50,841 nucleotides of DNA from Caulochytrium protostelioides (lineage: Eukaryota; Chytridiomycota; Caulochytriomycetes; Caulochytriales; Caulochytriaceae): NCBI GenBank assembly GCA_003615045.1, contig ML014245.1:1-50841 (forward strand). The letters run 5' to 3'. The notes beneath the pieces were generated by a model that worked only from the letters and a program-made list of their open reading frames with translations, was not told where the DNA came from and made no database searches. Below are positions 20,625-30,601 of the stretch, one piece after another (within the stretch, counting starts at the first letter, position 1; each line of letters begins with the position of its first letter). The position numbers and the translations under genes are program-made.

Positions 20625-22238
20625 ATGGTCAAGATATGCTGTATCGGCGCCGGCTATGTCGGTAAGTCTCACAGCGTTCCACGGCGGCGTGATCGGAGAT
20701 CACGCGTTGCCTCCGGTCGATGCTGGTCGAACACGCGCGCCCTGTTCGCCGACATCGCACGCCTCTTTCTCTTCCCACGTGATCTGACGCCTTTCTCTCT
20801 TTTTTTTTTTCGGTTGTTGCCGTGATCGCCCTCGCCATGATGGCGATGATGGTCGTGGGTGCTAGGCGGCCCCACGTGCGCGGTCATCGCGCTCAAGTGC
20901 CCGCACATCCCGGTCACCATCGTCGATCTGAACCAGGACCGCATCGACGCGTGGAACTCCGACACGTTGCCCATCTTTGAGCCGGGCCTGCAGGAGGTCG
21001 TGACGCAGTGCCGCGGGCGCAACCTCTTCTTCTCGACGGCGATCGACGACGCGATCCGGGCCGCCGACATCATCTTCGTCTCGGTGAACACGCCGACTAA
21101 GAAGAACGGCCTCGGCGCCGGGTTCGCGGCGGACCTCGCGTATGTCGAGGCGGCGACGCGCCGCATTGCCGCTGTCGCGCAGAGCAGCAAGATCGTTGTC
21201 GAGAAGTCGACGGTGCCGTGCCGCACGGCCGAGAGCATGCGCCGCATCCTGGAGGCGAACTCGCGCGACGCCATCCGCTTCGAGATCCTCTCGAACCCGG
21301 AGTTCCTCGCGGAGGGCACCGCCATCGCCGACCTGATGCAGCCGGACCGCATCCTCATCGGGTCGCTGCCGACGCCCGAGGGCCGCAAGGCGCAGCACGT
21401 GCTGGCGGACGTGTATGCTGAGTGGGTCCCGCGGCCGCAGATCATCACGATGAACCTGTGGAGCAGCGAGCTCTCGAAGCTGGCGGCGAACGCGCTGCTC
21501 GCGCAGCGCATCTCGAGCATCAACGCGCTGTCGGCGATCTGCGAGGCGACGGGCGCCGACGTCGACGAGGTCGCGTATGCGTGCGGCCTCGACTCGCGCA
21601 TCGGCCCCAAGTTCCTCAAGGCCTCCGTCGGGTTCGGTGGCTCGTGCTTCCAGAAGGACATCCTCAACCTCGTCTACCTCAGCGAGTCGCTGCACCTGCC
21701 CGAGGTGGCGCAGTACTGGAAGCAGGTCGTCGACCTCAACGAGTACCAGAAGCGGCGCTTCGCGCAGTCCGTCGTGTCGCGGCTCTTTAACACGATCACC
21801 AATAAGCGGCTGGCGGTGTTCGGCTTTGCGTTCAAGAAGAACACGGGCGACACGCGCGAGTCGGCGGCGATTGCCGTCATCGCCAGCTTCCTCAACGAGC
21901 GTGCCCATGTGCACATCCACGACCCCGAGGTCAGCGCCGCCCAGATCGAGCTCGAGCTCGTGCAGCCGGGCGTGTGCACGCAGGCCGTCTACGACGCGCA
22001 GGTCCACCGCTTCGCAGACCCGTACGAGGCCGCCAAGGACGCCGACGCGATCGTCATCTGCACCGAGTGGGAGCAGTTCGCGCAGCTCGACTACCAGCGC
22101 CTCTACGATAGCATGCACAAGCCCGCGTTCGTCTTTGACGGCCGCCTCATCCTCGACGCCCCGAAACTCCGACAGATCGGCTTCCAGGTCGAGGTCATCG
22201 GCAAGCCGGCCGCGCCCAAGCCCGGATTCAATGCGTGA
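20625..22238 (+). CDS. UDP-glucose 6-dehydrogenase (two exons)
   Basis: It oxidises UDP-glucose to UDP-glucuronate with two NAD+ in the cytosol, supplying uronic acid and xylose donors for cell-wall glycans. The gene is spliced. Exon 1 is 20625-20661 and encodes [12 protein letters not shown]. Intron 20662-20865 starts GTAAGT and ends TAG. Exon 2 is 20866-22238. The junction codon restores GAGYVGGPTCAV, the Rossmann dinucleotide-binding loop. The product is 469 residues, usual for the family. Other marks are [11 protein letters not shown], the catalytic cysteine at about residue 273 in [10 protein letters not shown] (human Cys276), and a C-terminal UDP-binding domain with [13 protein letters not shown]. 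Without exon 1 the longest open frame starts in the intron and lacks the NAD+ loop. It stands alone on the plus strand. Confidence 0.97.
20662..20865 (+). other. Phase-1 intron in UGDH
   Basis: The intron is 204 bp with GTAAGT donor and GCTAG acceptor. A long pyrimidine run (about 20793-20820) follows a CTGAC branch-site candidate near 20782. It separates a 37-nt first exon from the rest and is one of only two introns I can demonstrate in the window. Confidence 0.93.
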
Positions 22239-23076
22239 TCCCTGGGAGCCGCACGCGATGTTAGCGACGGCCTCGATAGCTCTTCTCATAATCATGTACG
22301 GAAAACGCTCGAACCGACGACGGAGCGCCAGACGATGGCGGCGGTGGCGGCGGCGGGGACGGGCCGCGGTCGACCGCCAGCACGGCGGCGGCCCCCCGCG
22401 GCCTTTGCCGCTGGTTGCTCGTGGTGGCAGCGGCCGCGGCCGCCGCCGGCGGTCCGGGGGTGCCCGGGCTCGGAGAGCCGATGGCGTGGCGCATGCCGGC
22501 GCCAGCGGCGCCGCGGCGCGGACGAGACGTCGGTCCCGGGACGGCGAGTCGCCGGCGATGGTATGGGGAAGGCCTGGCGGCGATGACGGCGGCGGTCGGC
22601 CGCTGGCTTCCGCCGATGCGCGGGATCGCAGGCTTCCGGCTTCCGGCTTCCGGCGCTGATGCCACCGGATGGCTTCTTTTTTCCCACGTGCGGGATCTCC
22701 ACCGCGGACGGCGGCGGCGGCGGCGGCGGCGGCGGCCCGCGGACAGCGGCGGGCGGGAGCGCGGCGGCCACGCGGCCACGCGCGCCGTTCTCTGATGAGG
22801 CGCGACGGCGTGTCCGACGCTTCAGAAGCCCTCCTTTCCCGCTTCCGCCCTCGTATCCTGCGTTTCCCGTGACCGCGTTTCCTTGTTGCCGATCGACGGC
22901 GCCGGCTTCCCGGACTCGAGTGGCGACGCGACGTCGTTTCGCGTGGCACGTGCGTCGGCCCGCGCGCGCTGCTTCCGTCGTGGATCCTCTCGCCGCGGCG
23001 TCCGTGTCCCCCCGACGCGCTCATCCGGATCGCTGCTGCTGCGCTGCTTATCGCCACCCGGGACCGCCGCCTGCTC

Positions 23077-23107
<31 letters not shown>

Positions 23108-23469
23108 CGCTGCTGCTGTTGACCGAGGCGTCCCGCGCCGCCGCTGGCCTCGTCGTCGATCCGCTGGATCCGTCGTCGATCCGTCGAGCGCTGGCTGTGC
23201 CCGGCGCCCCCTGCCGCAGGCGGACGGTTGCTTCATACGGACCTGCCGCCACCACGTAGGCCACTATTGGAGGAGTCTGTCACACCGCGAGCCATCTTGC
23301 TCGCACACGCCCGCCCATCCCCATCCCCATCCCCGACAATCACCGCGATCGTCAGCGGCGCCTCGCGGCGATCCCCCCCAGTCTGTCCATCCGTCCCTCC
23401 GACCATTCCCCGTCATCCTGCAGATCGCGTTGCTTTAGTTTTGTTTGTTTGTTTGTCTGCGTCGCCACG
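22239..23469. other. 1.2-kb intergenic region with GGC and CTG repeats
   Basis: This lies between UGDH and the kinesin and must contain the kinesin promoter and leader. It contains a GCG/GGC triplet tract (about 22708-22738), a (CTG)9 tract (23080-23106) followed by CTG-rich sequence, CATCCC repeats near 23325 and GTTT repeats near 23441. Frames open on both strands reflect base composition. No gene is recognised. Confidence 0.5.
23080..23118. repeat. (CTG)9 triplet repeat
   Basis: Nine uninterrupted CTG triplets, then CCG, then three more CTG. It lies about 350 bp upstream of the kinesin start codon, apparently in promoter or leader sequence rather than coding sequence. Confidence 0.9.
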
Positions 23470-25761
23470 ATGGCCGACATCATGTTTCTCGAGGCGCTGC
23501 GCACGGCCGGCTTGGAGCACTACCACAGCAGCCTCGCCTCCTTTGGCGTCGAGTCTGTCGAGTCGCTCGTCCAGCTCACCATGCAGGACTACGGCTTTGT
23601 CGGCGTCCACTCCATGGAGGATCGCAAGCGTCTCTTCCAGCTCATCCAGACGCTGAAGTCCGACCCGGCCCTCCTGCACAGCGTCTCCTCGGTCGCTGCG
23701 GTTGCCGCCGCCGCCGCCGCCGCCGGCCACGCGCCGCCGGGACGCGAGAGCTATGGCCGGCGCACGCCGCCGTCCTCGAGCGCTCTGGACACCCGGGGCC
23801 GGAGCCACGGCAGCGCCAGCGGCCTCGATGCGGACCGCATGGCGCCGTCTGCGGCGCACCGGACGTCGCGGTCGCGATCGCCGCTGCCGCACGGCCGCGC
23901 CGCGGCAGCGGCGCCGCCGCTCGATGCCGGCAGCTCGGCGAGTCTGTTCGACACGGAGACCGACAGCGAGAACCGCAAGCACACGCACCTGGGCGCTGCG
24001 CACAGCCACGGGACGGGCCTGGATCCGTACGGCGTGCCGCTCGGGATGGCCAAGTCGGGCATGGCGGCAGCCGCGCCAGTCGCGAGCAACCTGTACGATC
24101 GGATCCGCGTGTCGGTGCGCAAGCGTCCGCTGTCCAAGAAGGAGATCAAGCGCAACGACCCGGACATCTGCACCGTGCGCAGCGGGCAGCGGCTGATCAT
24201 CAACGAGCCAAAGGTCAAGGTGGACCTGACCAAGTACATCGACGAGCACGACTTTGTGTTTGACGAGGCCTTCGACGCCGATGCCGACAACGACGAAGTC
24301 TACCGCCGCACGGCGCGGCCGCTCGTCGAGTACATCTTCCAGGGCGGCAAGGCCACGTGCTTCGCCTACGGCCAGACAGGGTCCGGCAAAACGTACACGA
24401 TGCTCGACGCCGAGAACGGACTCTACGTGAAAGCCGGCAAGGACATCTTCAGCACGCTGCTGCGCCCCGAGTACCAGCACCTGCAGGCCTATGTGAGCTT
24501 CTATGAGATCTACCAGGGCCACCTGTACGACCTGCTGAATGGGCGCAAGCGCTTGTTTGCGCGTGAGGACGGCAAGAGCCAGGTCGTCATTTCGGGGCTG
24601 AAGGAGCAGATCTGCAACAGCATCGACGGGCTTATGAACGTCTTCAACCACGGCAACCTCGCGCGTAGCACGGGTGCCACCGGCGCCAACGCCGACAGCT
24701 CCCGGTCGCACGCGATTTTGCAGATCGTGCTGCGCGAAGAGGGCTCAGCCCGCGCCGTCGGCAAGCTGAGCTTCATCGATCTCGCTGGCAGCGAGCGCGG
24801 CGCGGACCGCGGCGAAACCGATACCAAGACCCGCATGGAAGGCTCCGAGATCAACAAGTCGCTGCTCGCCCTCAAGGAGTGCATCCGCGCCCTCGACCAG
24901 GACAAGAAGCACACGCCCTTCCGCCAGTCGAAGCTGACGCAGGTCCTCAAGGACTCGTTCCTTGGCAACTCGCGGACGTGCATGATCGCGACCATCAGTC
25001 CGAACATGACTAATAGCGAGCACACGCTTAACACGCTGCGCTATGCGGACCGCGTGAAGGAGCTCAAGTCGGAGTCCCAGAGCGGCGGCGGCGGCAACGG
25101 CGGCGGCGCGATCGGCGGCCCCAGCGGGTTCGCGTCCGCCGTCGGCAGCCAGAACCTCCTCGGCTCCGCCAACGCCCTCGGCGCCGGCGACGCCGCGTAC
25201 TCGGACGAGGACATGTCCGAGCCCGAGCCTCTCGACGATGGCGACGCCCTCGGCGGCCGCGGCGGTCGCCACGACATCGCCATGGGCGACCGGCCCGAAG
25301 ACAATCTGCTCGCTGAGGAGATGCCCGCCATCGGCGAGTGGCACCACCTCTCGGAAGCTGAAGACGACGCCGGCGCCGGCGCACGGCCGCACGGCCCGAG
25401 CAGCGGCGCCCACGGCGGCGGCGGCCAGACCCGAGACCCGCGCGGCGCGCCGCCGCGGGCGCCGCGGGCGCCGCAAGCGATCAGCAGCCCGGCGGCGGCG
25501 GCGCCCGCGCCGCGGTCGGCGCCGCCTACGGACGGGCTGACGCAGAGCCTGCTGGACGAGCTGGGTGTGCTGCACAAAGACTACCTGACGCGCATGCAGG
25601 CGGCCCTCACGGCGCAGAAAGACCTGCTGCGCCGGCGCGGCGGCGCCCTCGACGACCGCGAGTACCTCCGCCAGATGGAGCAGACGGCCGACAAGCAGCT
25701 CAAGCTGGTGCTCGATTTGCGGAGCAAGGTCAAGCAGGTCCTGACGCTCCAGGATACGTAG
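23470..25761 (+). CDS. Kinesin-13 family motor with N-terminal SAM domain
   Basis: This is a microtubule-depolymerising kinesin of the KIF2/KIF24 type (family knowledge). The product is 763 residues. The first ATG is 23470; the frame opens slightly earlier at a TTG. Residues 1-65 form a SAM-like domain (FLEALRTAGLEHYHSSLASF, then DYGFVGVHSMEDRKRLFQLI). Residues 70-205 are low complexity. The motor spans about 210-537. It has the P-loop GQTGSGKTYTM, switch I NADSSRSHAI and switch II DLAGSERG. The kinesin-13 KVD loop appears in KVKVDLTKYIDEHDFVFDEA. A disordered Gly/Ala/Pro region follows, and a helical C-terminus (LLDELGVLHKDYLTRMQ onward) resembles the usual kinesin-13 tail. The SAM domain before the motor recalls animal KIF24, a centriole and cilium protein, fitting a flagellated fungus. 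It is convergent with Sec15. Confidence 0.95.
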   Translation: MADIMFLEALRTAGLEHYHSSLASFGVESVESLVQLTMQDYGFVGVHSMEDRKRLFQLIQTLKSDPALLHSVSSVAAVAAAAAAAGHAPPGRESYGRRTPPSSSALDTRGRSHGSASGLDADRMAPSAAHRTSRSRSPLPHGRAAAAAPPLDAGSSASLFDTETDSENRKHTHLGAAHSHGTGLDPYGVPLGMAKSGMAAAAPVASNLYDRIRVSVRKRPLSKKEIKRNDPDICTVRSGQRLIINEPKVKVDLTKYIDEHDFVFDEAFDADADNDEVYRRTARPLVEYIFQGGKATCFAYGQTGSGKTYTMLDAENGLYVKAGKDIFSTLLRPEYQHLQAYVSFYEIYQGHLYDLLNGRKRLFAREDGKSQVVISGLKEQICNSIDGLMNVFNHGNLARSTGATGANADSSRSHAILQIVLREEGSARAVGKLSFIDLAGSERGADRGETDTKTRMEGSEINKSLLALKECIRALDQDKKHTPFRQSKLTQVLKDSFLGNSRTCMIATISPNMTNSEHTLNTLRYADRVKELKSESQSGGGGNGGGAIGGPSGFASAVGSQNLLGSANALGAGDAAYSDEDMSEPEPLDDGDALGGRGGRHDIAMGDRPEDNLLAEEMPAIGEWHHLSEAEDDAGAGARPHGPSSGAHGGGGQTRDPRGAPPRAPRAPQAISSPAAAAPAPRSAPPTDGLTQSLLDELGVLHKDYLTRMQAALTAQKDLLRRRGGALDDREYLRQMEQTADKQLKLVLDLRSKVKQVLTLQDT

Positions 25762-25831
25762 ACGGCTCTCGACGTTTCGCCTCGGCGGCACGTTTGACCA
25801 CGACACGCCCATGCACGTTGTCTTTCTTTTT

Positions 25832-25847
25832 TCTCTCTCTCTCTCTC
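25832..25847. repeat. CT dinucleotide microsatellite
   Basis: A pure (TC)n run of 16 bases in the 197-bp gap between the convergent kinesin and Sec15 genes. Confidence 0.8.
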
Positions 25848-25857
25848 CACCCTTGTT

Positions 25858-25863
25858 TTTATT
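25858..25863 (-). terminator. Candidate poly(A) signal for SEC15
   Basis: AATAAA on the minus strand, about 95 nt beyond the SEC15 stop codon. Position and sequence fit a polyadenylation signal. It lies within about 100 bp of the kinesin stop on the other strand, so the two 3' ends probably overlap. Confidence 0.4.
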
Positions 25864-25958
25864 TGATCCTCTCATATGCGCCGATGCCAATGCCAATGCA
25901 GCTCGCAGCGTTGATGGCCAGGGTTCCGCGTCTCTCAGCGGTCGTGCCCAGCGATCCT

Positions 25959-28900
25959 TCAGACCGCGGGGCGTGGATGGGACGGCGAGCTTCCCGGCAC
26001 GGTCGGCGCGCGCGCGCCGCCGCTGTACAGCTGCTGCAACTGCTGCTCGCGCGCCTCGATCGCGGCCCGGAAGTGCTTCACGACCGTCTCGAGGCCCTTG
26101 CGCCGCGCCGCCAGCTGCTCCTTGATCTGGGCCTCCTTGGCCGCGGCGGAGGCTTGGCTCGCAGCCGCCGTCGCCGCGGCCGCCGTGGACGCCGCCGAGC
26201 CCCAGAAGTGAAAGCCGCGGCTGGGTGCGGCGGCAGGCGCGGCGGGCGCGGCGACGGCGGCGGCGGCGCCGCTGGTCGAGCCGGTGACGCCGCCCGCGCG
26301 GCCGATAGGACCGGCGGCGCTGAGGGCCAGCGGGTCGGGGTCGTCGCGCAGCCGCTCGAGCAGAAACACAAGTCGTTCGAGCCGGACTTTGGGGTACTTG
26401 CGCAGCCGAATCGGGCCATAGAGCGCCATATGGGTGTTCGTCTCGCTGCTGGAGGGCTGGCCGCTGGACAGCTGGCCGCTGGACGGCTGGCCGCTGGCTG
26501 CCACAGACGCCGCCGCCGCCGTCGCGGATGATGGAGCGGGCGAGGAGGCGGGCGCGATGAGGTGCGGCGGGATCGGCTGGAGCATGACTTCCTCCATGTT
26601 CTCGAGCTTGAGGACCGCGAAGGTCTGGCGGAACTCAGCGAACAGCGGGCCGAGGTCGAGGTCGGCCATCTGGGACGCGGCCGCCGCTTCGCAGAACGCG
26701 ACGTCGGTCTCGAAGTTCTGGAAGTAGAGCGCGTTCGTGCGGCCGAGCGGCGCCGCCATCAGCTCGCGGTCGAGGTGTCGCTCGATCAGGCTCATAATGA
26801 AGAACAGCACCCAGCGGCGGAACGGCACGTTCAACGGAGTGATCACCGAGCTGGTGAGACTCTGGATGTAGGTCATCAGATCCGCCAGATACGGGCTCGG
26901 GCCGCTGCGTGCCGGTGGCCGCGGGACGTAGTTCGGCTCGGCGAGGTCAAAGAAGTCCTGGCACTTGTCGTGGATCAGCGTGAACAGGTAGGCCTCGCAG
27001 CGCAGCTGCACGGCGATAAGGCCACTCGTCGTGATTGGGTAGACGGGCAGCGCGGCGGCCGGTCCGAGCGCGACGCCGTTGGCCGCCAGGCGGCGCCCCG
27101 TGTACAGGGCAGCCTGGCCGCGCGCGAGCGGCGTCGGGGGGACGTTCATCGACAATCCCATCGGCGTCTCCGGGTACGAGACCGACCGCGCCGTGGCGCC
27201 GTCACCGCTGGTGATCGGGCCGCCGGACGACGCCGCCGCCGCGTGCGGGCCCGCGACCGCGTCGCCCTGGTCGGGATTTTGCGCGATAGGCCCGAGCCCG
27301 CGGATCTGGGCGTTGAAGTTATACTCGATCCAGCGGACCTGCACGCGCAGCGTGTCTATGTCGATGTAGAGCTGCACGAGCGTCGAGAGCGACCGCCGGC
27401 TTGTGTTGAGGCGGTCGGTGAGCGCCTCGCACAAGTCGCGGCTGATCAGGTCCTGCAGCGAGCGATGGCACAGGTCGTTGACCCCGAGCGCCAAGTACCG
27501 GTGGCGCGACGACCCGTAGTGGTGGGCGGACGGCGTCATGCGGCGCCCGGAAGCGGGCGCCGGCATCCGGTCCATCGCGCCGCCGCCCATGGGGTCACCG
27601 GGGTCGGCGCTGGCGGCGCCTGGGTGGTGGCTCGCGGCGGCCGCGCGGCGGAACCCAAACGCATGTGCCGTCTCGCTCGCGGGCCCGCGGTGGAACGCAT
27701 AGAAGCGGTTGACGAAGTCGTGCAGCCAGCGGCAGAGATCGACGACGAGGGCCGAGTACGGCAGCGGCTTCGGGAAGCGAAGGCTCGCAGCCCAGTCGCG
27801 GATCGCGAGCGAACGCAGCGCCGCGGTCGCCGACGACGGCGCGGCGCTCGACGGGGCTGCCGCGGCGGCGTCGGCGGCGGCGAGGCTCGTGGCGCCGAGG
27901 GGCGCCGCGATGCGGGTCCCGTCGGCGCCGTACATGGGCGCGGCGCGGGCGCTCGCGTGCTGCAGCGACGGCGGCGCGCCGTTCTTGACGCTCTGCAAGA
28001 TGCGGTCGTAGGCGTCCTGGTTCGCGACCGTGAGGCTCGTGGGCTCGGCGGCGCGCGTGAGGGCGTGCAGCTGGGCACGGGTCTCGCCGACGAGGCAGAC
28101 GGCGAACCGCCGGCTGAGGCTCAGGTGGAGGTCCGCGAGGCGGAAGACCGAGAAGCCGGCGCGCTCCATGGCGGCCGTCGCGGCGTGCGCGAGCGGCCGC
28201 AGCCGCTCGACCACACGGACATCGGCCGCCGCGAGCGCCGCCTCGGTCGTGCTCACCAGCCGGTCGACCGCCGTGTCCCAGACCGCTTCCAGCGACCCGC
28301 GCGACAGGAAGTTCTGCGTCGACCGCAGCACTTGGGCTTCCTTAAGAAAGAAGCCCAAGATCCCCGCCAGGTACCGCTCATAGCTGCCGACCGGCGGCAG
28401 CAGCGGCGTCGGCAGCGACGACGACCCCCGCGGGCCACCGTGCGGCGCGATCAGATGGAAGGGCCACGGCGGCGGCGGCGGTGCGGCGGCGGCGGACGCC
28501 GCAACGGTCCGTTCGCCGCCGCCGGGAGTCGATGCGGCGGCAGGGAAGCCCGTCTCGAAGGTGAACCGCGTACTCAGCACCGTGTTCGCATGCGACCGGC
28601 GGTGCTCTTCGTACGACGCTTTCAGCTCGCTGCGCCGGTTCATCATGTCGTGGATATAGAGACCCGCATACAGCGGCTTGATGTCCAGCAACAGCCCCGG
28701 GTCGTCGTCATCTTCGTCGTCGTCTTCCTCGTCTTCCTCGTCGTCCTGGTCTTTCTCGTTGGCGTCCTCGTCGCCGTCGTGGCGGGCACCGTTGTGACGG
28801 TCACCCCCCCGGCCATCAGGCGACGTCGCGTCGACGTGGTCGCCGCCCTCACTCATGCCGCGGTGGGGGTGGTGCGCAAGATGGGCCATCCCGGCTTGCA

Positions 28901-29813
28901 CCAGAATTGATTTGGCGAGGACGCGAGCGCCGAGCTCGAGCGTCTGGGCCTGAGCGCTGTGGAACCACTGCCGGACATCCGTGAGGACGAGCTGGCGGAT
29001 CTTGGCCTGGTAGGCGTCGACGGCGGCCCGCACGCGCGGGCCGAAGGCGAGATGGTGCAAGGCCGGCAGTGAGCGGCTCTCGATGTCGTCCAGCATGCGG
29101 AGCGCCGCGCTATACTTGCGCTGCTCCAGCTGCTTGGGAATCTTGGTGAGGGTGTCCATGATCTGCCAGCTGTTCTGCAGCAGCTCGGTAGCGAGCTCCA
29201 GGTGCAGTAGGGTCTGGCGGTACTTGATCATCTGCCGCTTCTGATCCAGCGTCTTGCGCGAGACCGCCTGGACCTCATGGTTGAGCGTGTTCAGGTTGCG
29301 CTTGAGCTCCTGCGTTCCGACGCGGATCTTGAGCAGCTGGTCCACCGAGTTGACGAATTCTTCGTAGTGGTAGCGGCACATCGTCTCGATCTCCGCGTCC
29401 TTGCGCCCCGCGAACTTCGTCAGCTGGTCGACAAACTGCGCCGACCGGCCGGACTGGAAGATCTGCTTAATGATATACGAGATCTGGTCGAAGCTGTCGT
29501 TCATCACCCAGTCCTCGCCAGGCATCGCCGACCCGCCGTAACCGCCGAGCCGACCATACCCGTCTGCGGCATCGCCGGCGCCGTCGCCGTCGCCGTCCTC
29601 CCGGCCGCCATACAAGCCGCCGCCGCCGTCGTTGTCGCGCCGCGCGGCCGTGATGTCGACCGCCACGAGCTCACGGATCAGCTGCTGGAACTGCGTGTTC
29701 TCCTCGCGCGACATGGACGCCGCCATGGCGGGCGGCGGCTCGGCGACGGCGGCGGCGGCGGCGGCGGCGACAGCGGCGGCCGCCGACGCCGAGACGGCGG
29801 CGGGCATCGCCAT
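25959..29813 (-). CDS. SEC15: Exocyst complex component Sec15
   Basis: This is a subunit of the exocyst, which tethers secretory vesicles to the plasma membrane; Sec15 binds the Rab Sec4 (family knowledge). The product is 1284 residues against roughly 800-1000 usual. Residues 1-95 are Ala/Gly-rich with a short helical piece. The conserved N-terminal helical rods begin near residue 105 (FDQISYIIKQIF) and include FVDQLTKFAGRKDAEIETMC and VDQLLKIRVGTQELKRNLN. An acidic insert lies at about 340-375. The conserved C-terminal half has LYIDIDTLRVQVRWIEYNFN and FQNFETDVAFCEA. Near the end it reads IRLRKYPKVRLERLVFLLERL, followed by a long extra Ala-rich tail. The start is the first ATG, with a second ATG two codons later. 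It is intronless; its 5' neighbour is a doubtful small ORF, then HIS5. Confidence 0.9.
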   Translation of the reverse strand: MAMPAAVSASAAAAVAAAAAAAVAEPPPAMAASMSREENTQFQQLIRELVAVDITAARRDNDGGGGLYGGREDGDGDGAGDAADGYGRLGGYGGSAMPGEDWVMNDSFDQISYIIKQIFQSGRSAQFVDQLTKFAGRKDAEIETMCRYHYEEFVNSVDQLLKIRVGTQELKRNLNTLNHEVQAVSRKTLDQKRQMIKYRQTLLHLELATELLQNSWQIMDTLTKIPKQLEQRKYSAALRMLDDIESRSLPALHHLAFGPRVRAAVDAYQAKIRQLVLTDVRQWFHSAQAQTLELGARVLAKSILVQAGMAHLAHHPHRGMSEGGDHVDATSPDGRGGDRHNGARHDGDEDANEKDQDDEEDEEDDDEDDDDPGLLLDIKPLYAGLYIHDMMNRRSELKASYEEHRRSHANTVLSTRFTFETGFPAAASTPGGGERTVAASAAAAPPPPPWPFHLIAPHGGPRGSSSLPTPLLPPVGSYERYLAGILGFFLKEAQVLRSTQNFLSRGSLEAVWDTAVDRLVSTTEAALAAADVRVVERLRPLAHAATAAMERAGFSVFRLADLHLSLSRRFAVCLVGETRAQLHALTRAAEPTSLTVANQDAYDRILQSVKNGAPPSLQHASARAAPMYGADGTRIAAPLGATSLAAADAAAAAPSSAAPSSATAALRSLAIRDWAASLRFPKPLPYSALVVDLCRWLHDFVNRFYAFHRGPASETAHAFGFRRAAAASHHPGAASADPGDPMGGGAMDRMPAPASGRRMTPSAHHYGSSRHRYLALGVNDLCHRSLQDLISRDLCEALTDRLNTSRRSLSTLVQLYIDIDTLRVQVRWIEYNFNAQIRGLGPIAQNPDQGDAVAGPHAAAASSGGPITSGDGATARSVSYPETPMGLSMNVPPTPLARGQAALYTGRRLAANGVALGPAAALPVYPITTSGLIAVQLRCEAYLFTLIHDKCQDFFDLAEPNYVPRPPARSGPSPYLADLMTYIQSLTSSVITPLNVPFRRWVLFFIMSLIERHLDRELMAAPLGRTNALYFQNFETDVAFCEAAAASQMADLDLGPLFAEFRQTFAVLKLENMEEVMLQPIPPHLIAPASSPAPSSATAAAASVAASGQPSSGQLSSGQPSSSETNTHMALYGPIRLRKYPKVRLERLVFLLERLRDDPDPLALSAAGPIGRAGGVTGSTSGAAAAVAAPAAPAAAPSRGFHFWGSAASTAAAATAAASQASAAAKEAQIKEQLAARRKGLETVVKHFRAAIEAREQQLQQLYSGGARAPTVPGSSPSHPRPAV

Positions 29814-30601
29814 TCCTCGGGACCGGCCCGCGCGCCTGCGCGTCGGCCTTTCAGTGACGGCTGTGTGGTGCCGCGTGCGCAGTGAGCCGTCGGGGATCGG
29901 TGGGCCGGACGCTGACTGACGCGTCGCGGTATCAATCAGGGCAGGGCGGGCAGCCGCCGCGGATCCGTGAATCGGGCCAAGAGGCCACGTGGGAGCGTGG
30001 TGTCGCCGTCGACGAATACAGAGACGCCCGAAGAGCGTCGCGGGTCCGCTCAGCCGCTCAGCCGATCACCAGCCCGCTGCGAAATGAGATCAAGGCCTCA
30101 AGCACCCAATGCCACTTGAATACTTTCCTGGATACGTTCAGCATGACGCGAAGCGATTTGGGCAACGTTGGGCCACGTCGGGCTAGGTCCGACGCGTCGG
30201 GGCTCCGCATCGACGAGTTGGGCACCACGTGCGATACGCTGCCCACGACGGTGGCGTCATGGACGATCGCATCGTGTCGTCGCCCTCGAACCCCCGCCGA
30301 AGTGCCTGAGCGGGCTTCGATGTGGCGCAGGAACTGCGCCACCCGTCTCTTGGTTGACTGTCGCCTATGCCACATCGATGGTATCATCGACTTTCATGGA
30401 CCTGACCTGACCTGATCCGATCGGATCCGATTCAATCATCCACGGTCGCTCAATCCGTTCAGTGGCCACTACATTGATCAGGACTCACCCTTCGACAACG
30501 TCTTATCATTCTTCTATACAGCTACACAGCATGAATCGCTTGATACGACGATGGGAGACCGCGGTCGACTGCTCAGCTCGAAAAGCGACGGCATGCTCGG
30601 T
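29814..30601. other. Intergenic region, SEC15 promoter side
   Basis: GC is lower than average from about 30060 to 30560. It holds the promoter of SEC15 and the 3' end of HIS5, both on the minus strand, plus a possible 109-codon ORF listed separately. The motif ACCTGACCTGATCCGATCGG (30403-30422) begins a short run of CTGA/GATC-like direct repeats. Confidence 0.45.
30058..30387 (-). CDS. Doubtful small ORF, 109 codons
   Basis: An ATG-led frame of 109 residues beginning MIPSMWHRRQSTKRR lies in a lower-GC pocket between SEC15 and HIS5 on their strand. It is rich in Arg, Val and Ser, with a hydrophobic and basic C-terminal part (VFKWHWVLEALISFRSG). I recognise no domain, and the frame could be chance. 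It is listed because it does not shadow any other gene and its composition is less skewed than the spurious frames elsewhere. Confidence 0.25.
   Translation of the reverse strand: MIPSMWHRRQSTKRRVAQFLRHIEARSGTSAGVRGRRHDAIVHDATVVGSVSHVVPNSSMRSPDASDLARRGPTLPKSLRVMLNVSRKVFKWHWVLEALISFRSGLVIG

Noticed and set aside
20862-23264. Long minus-strand open frame (800 codons) across UGDH
   Set aside because: It is the antisense shadow of the UGDH exon and GC-rich flanks. It has no domain and its codon pattern is the mirror of the real gene.
26562-28910. Plus-strand open frame of 782 codons within SEC15
   Set aside because: Antisense shadow of a real gene whose conserved exocyst motifs fix the strand.
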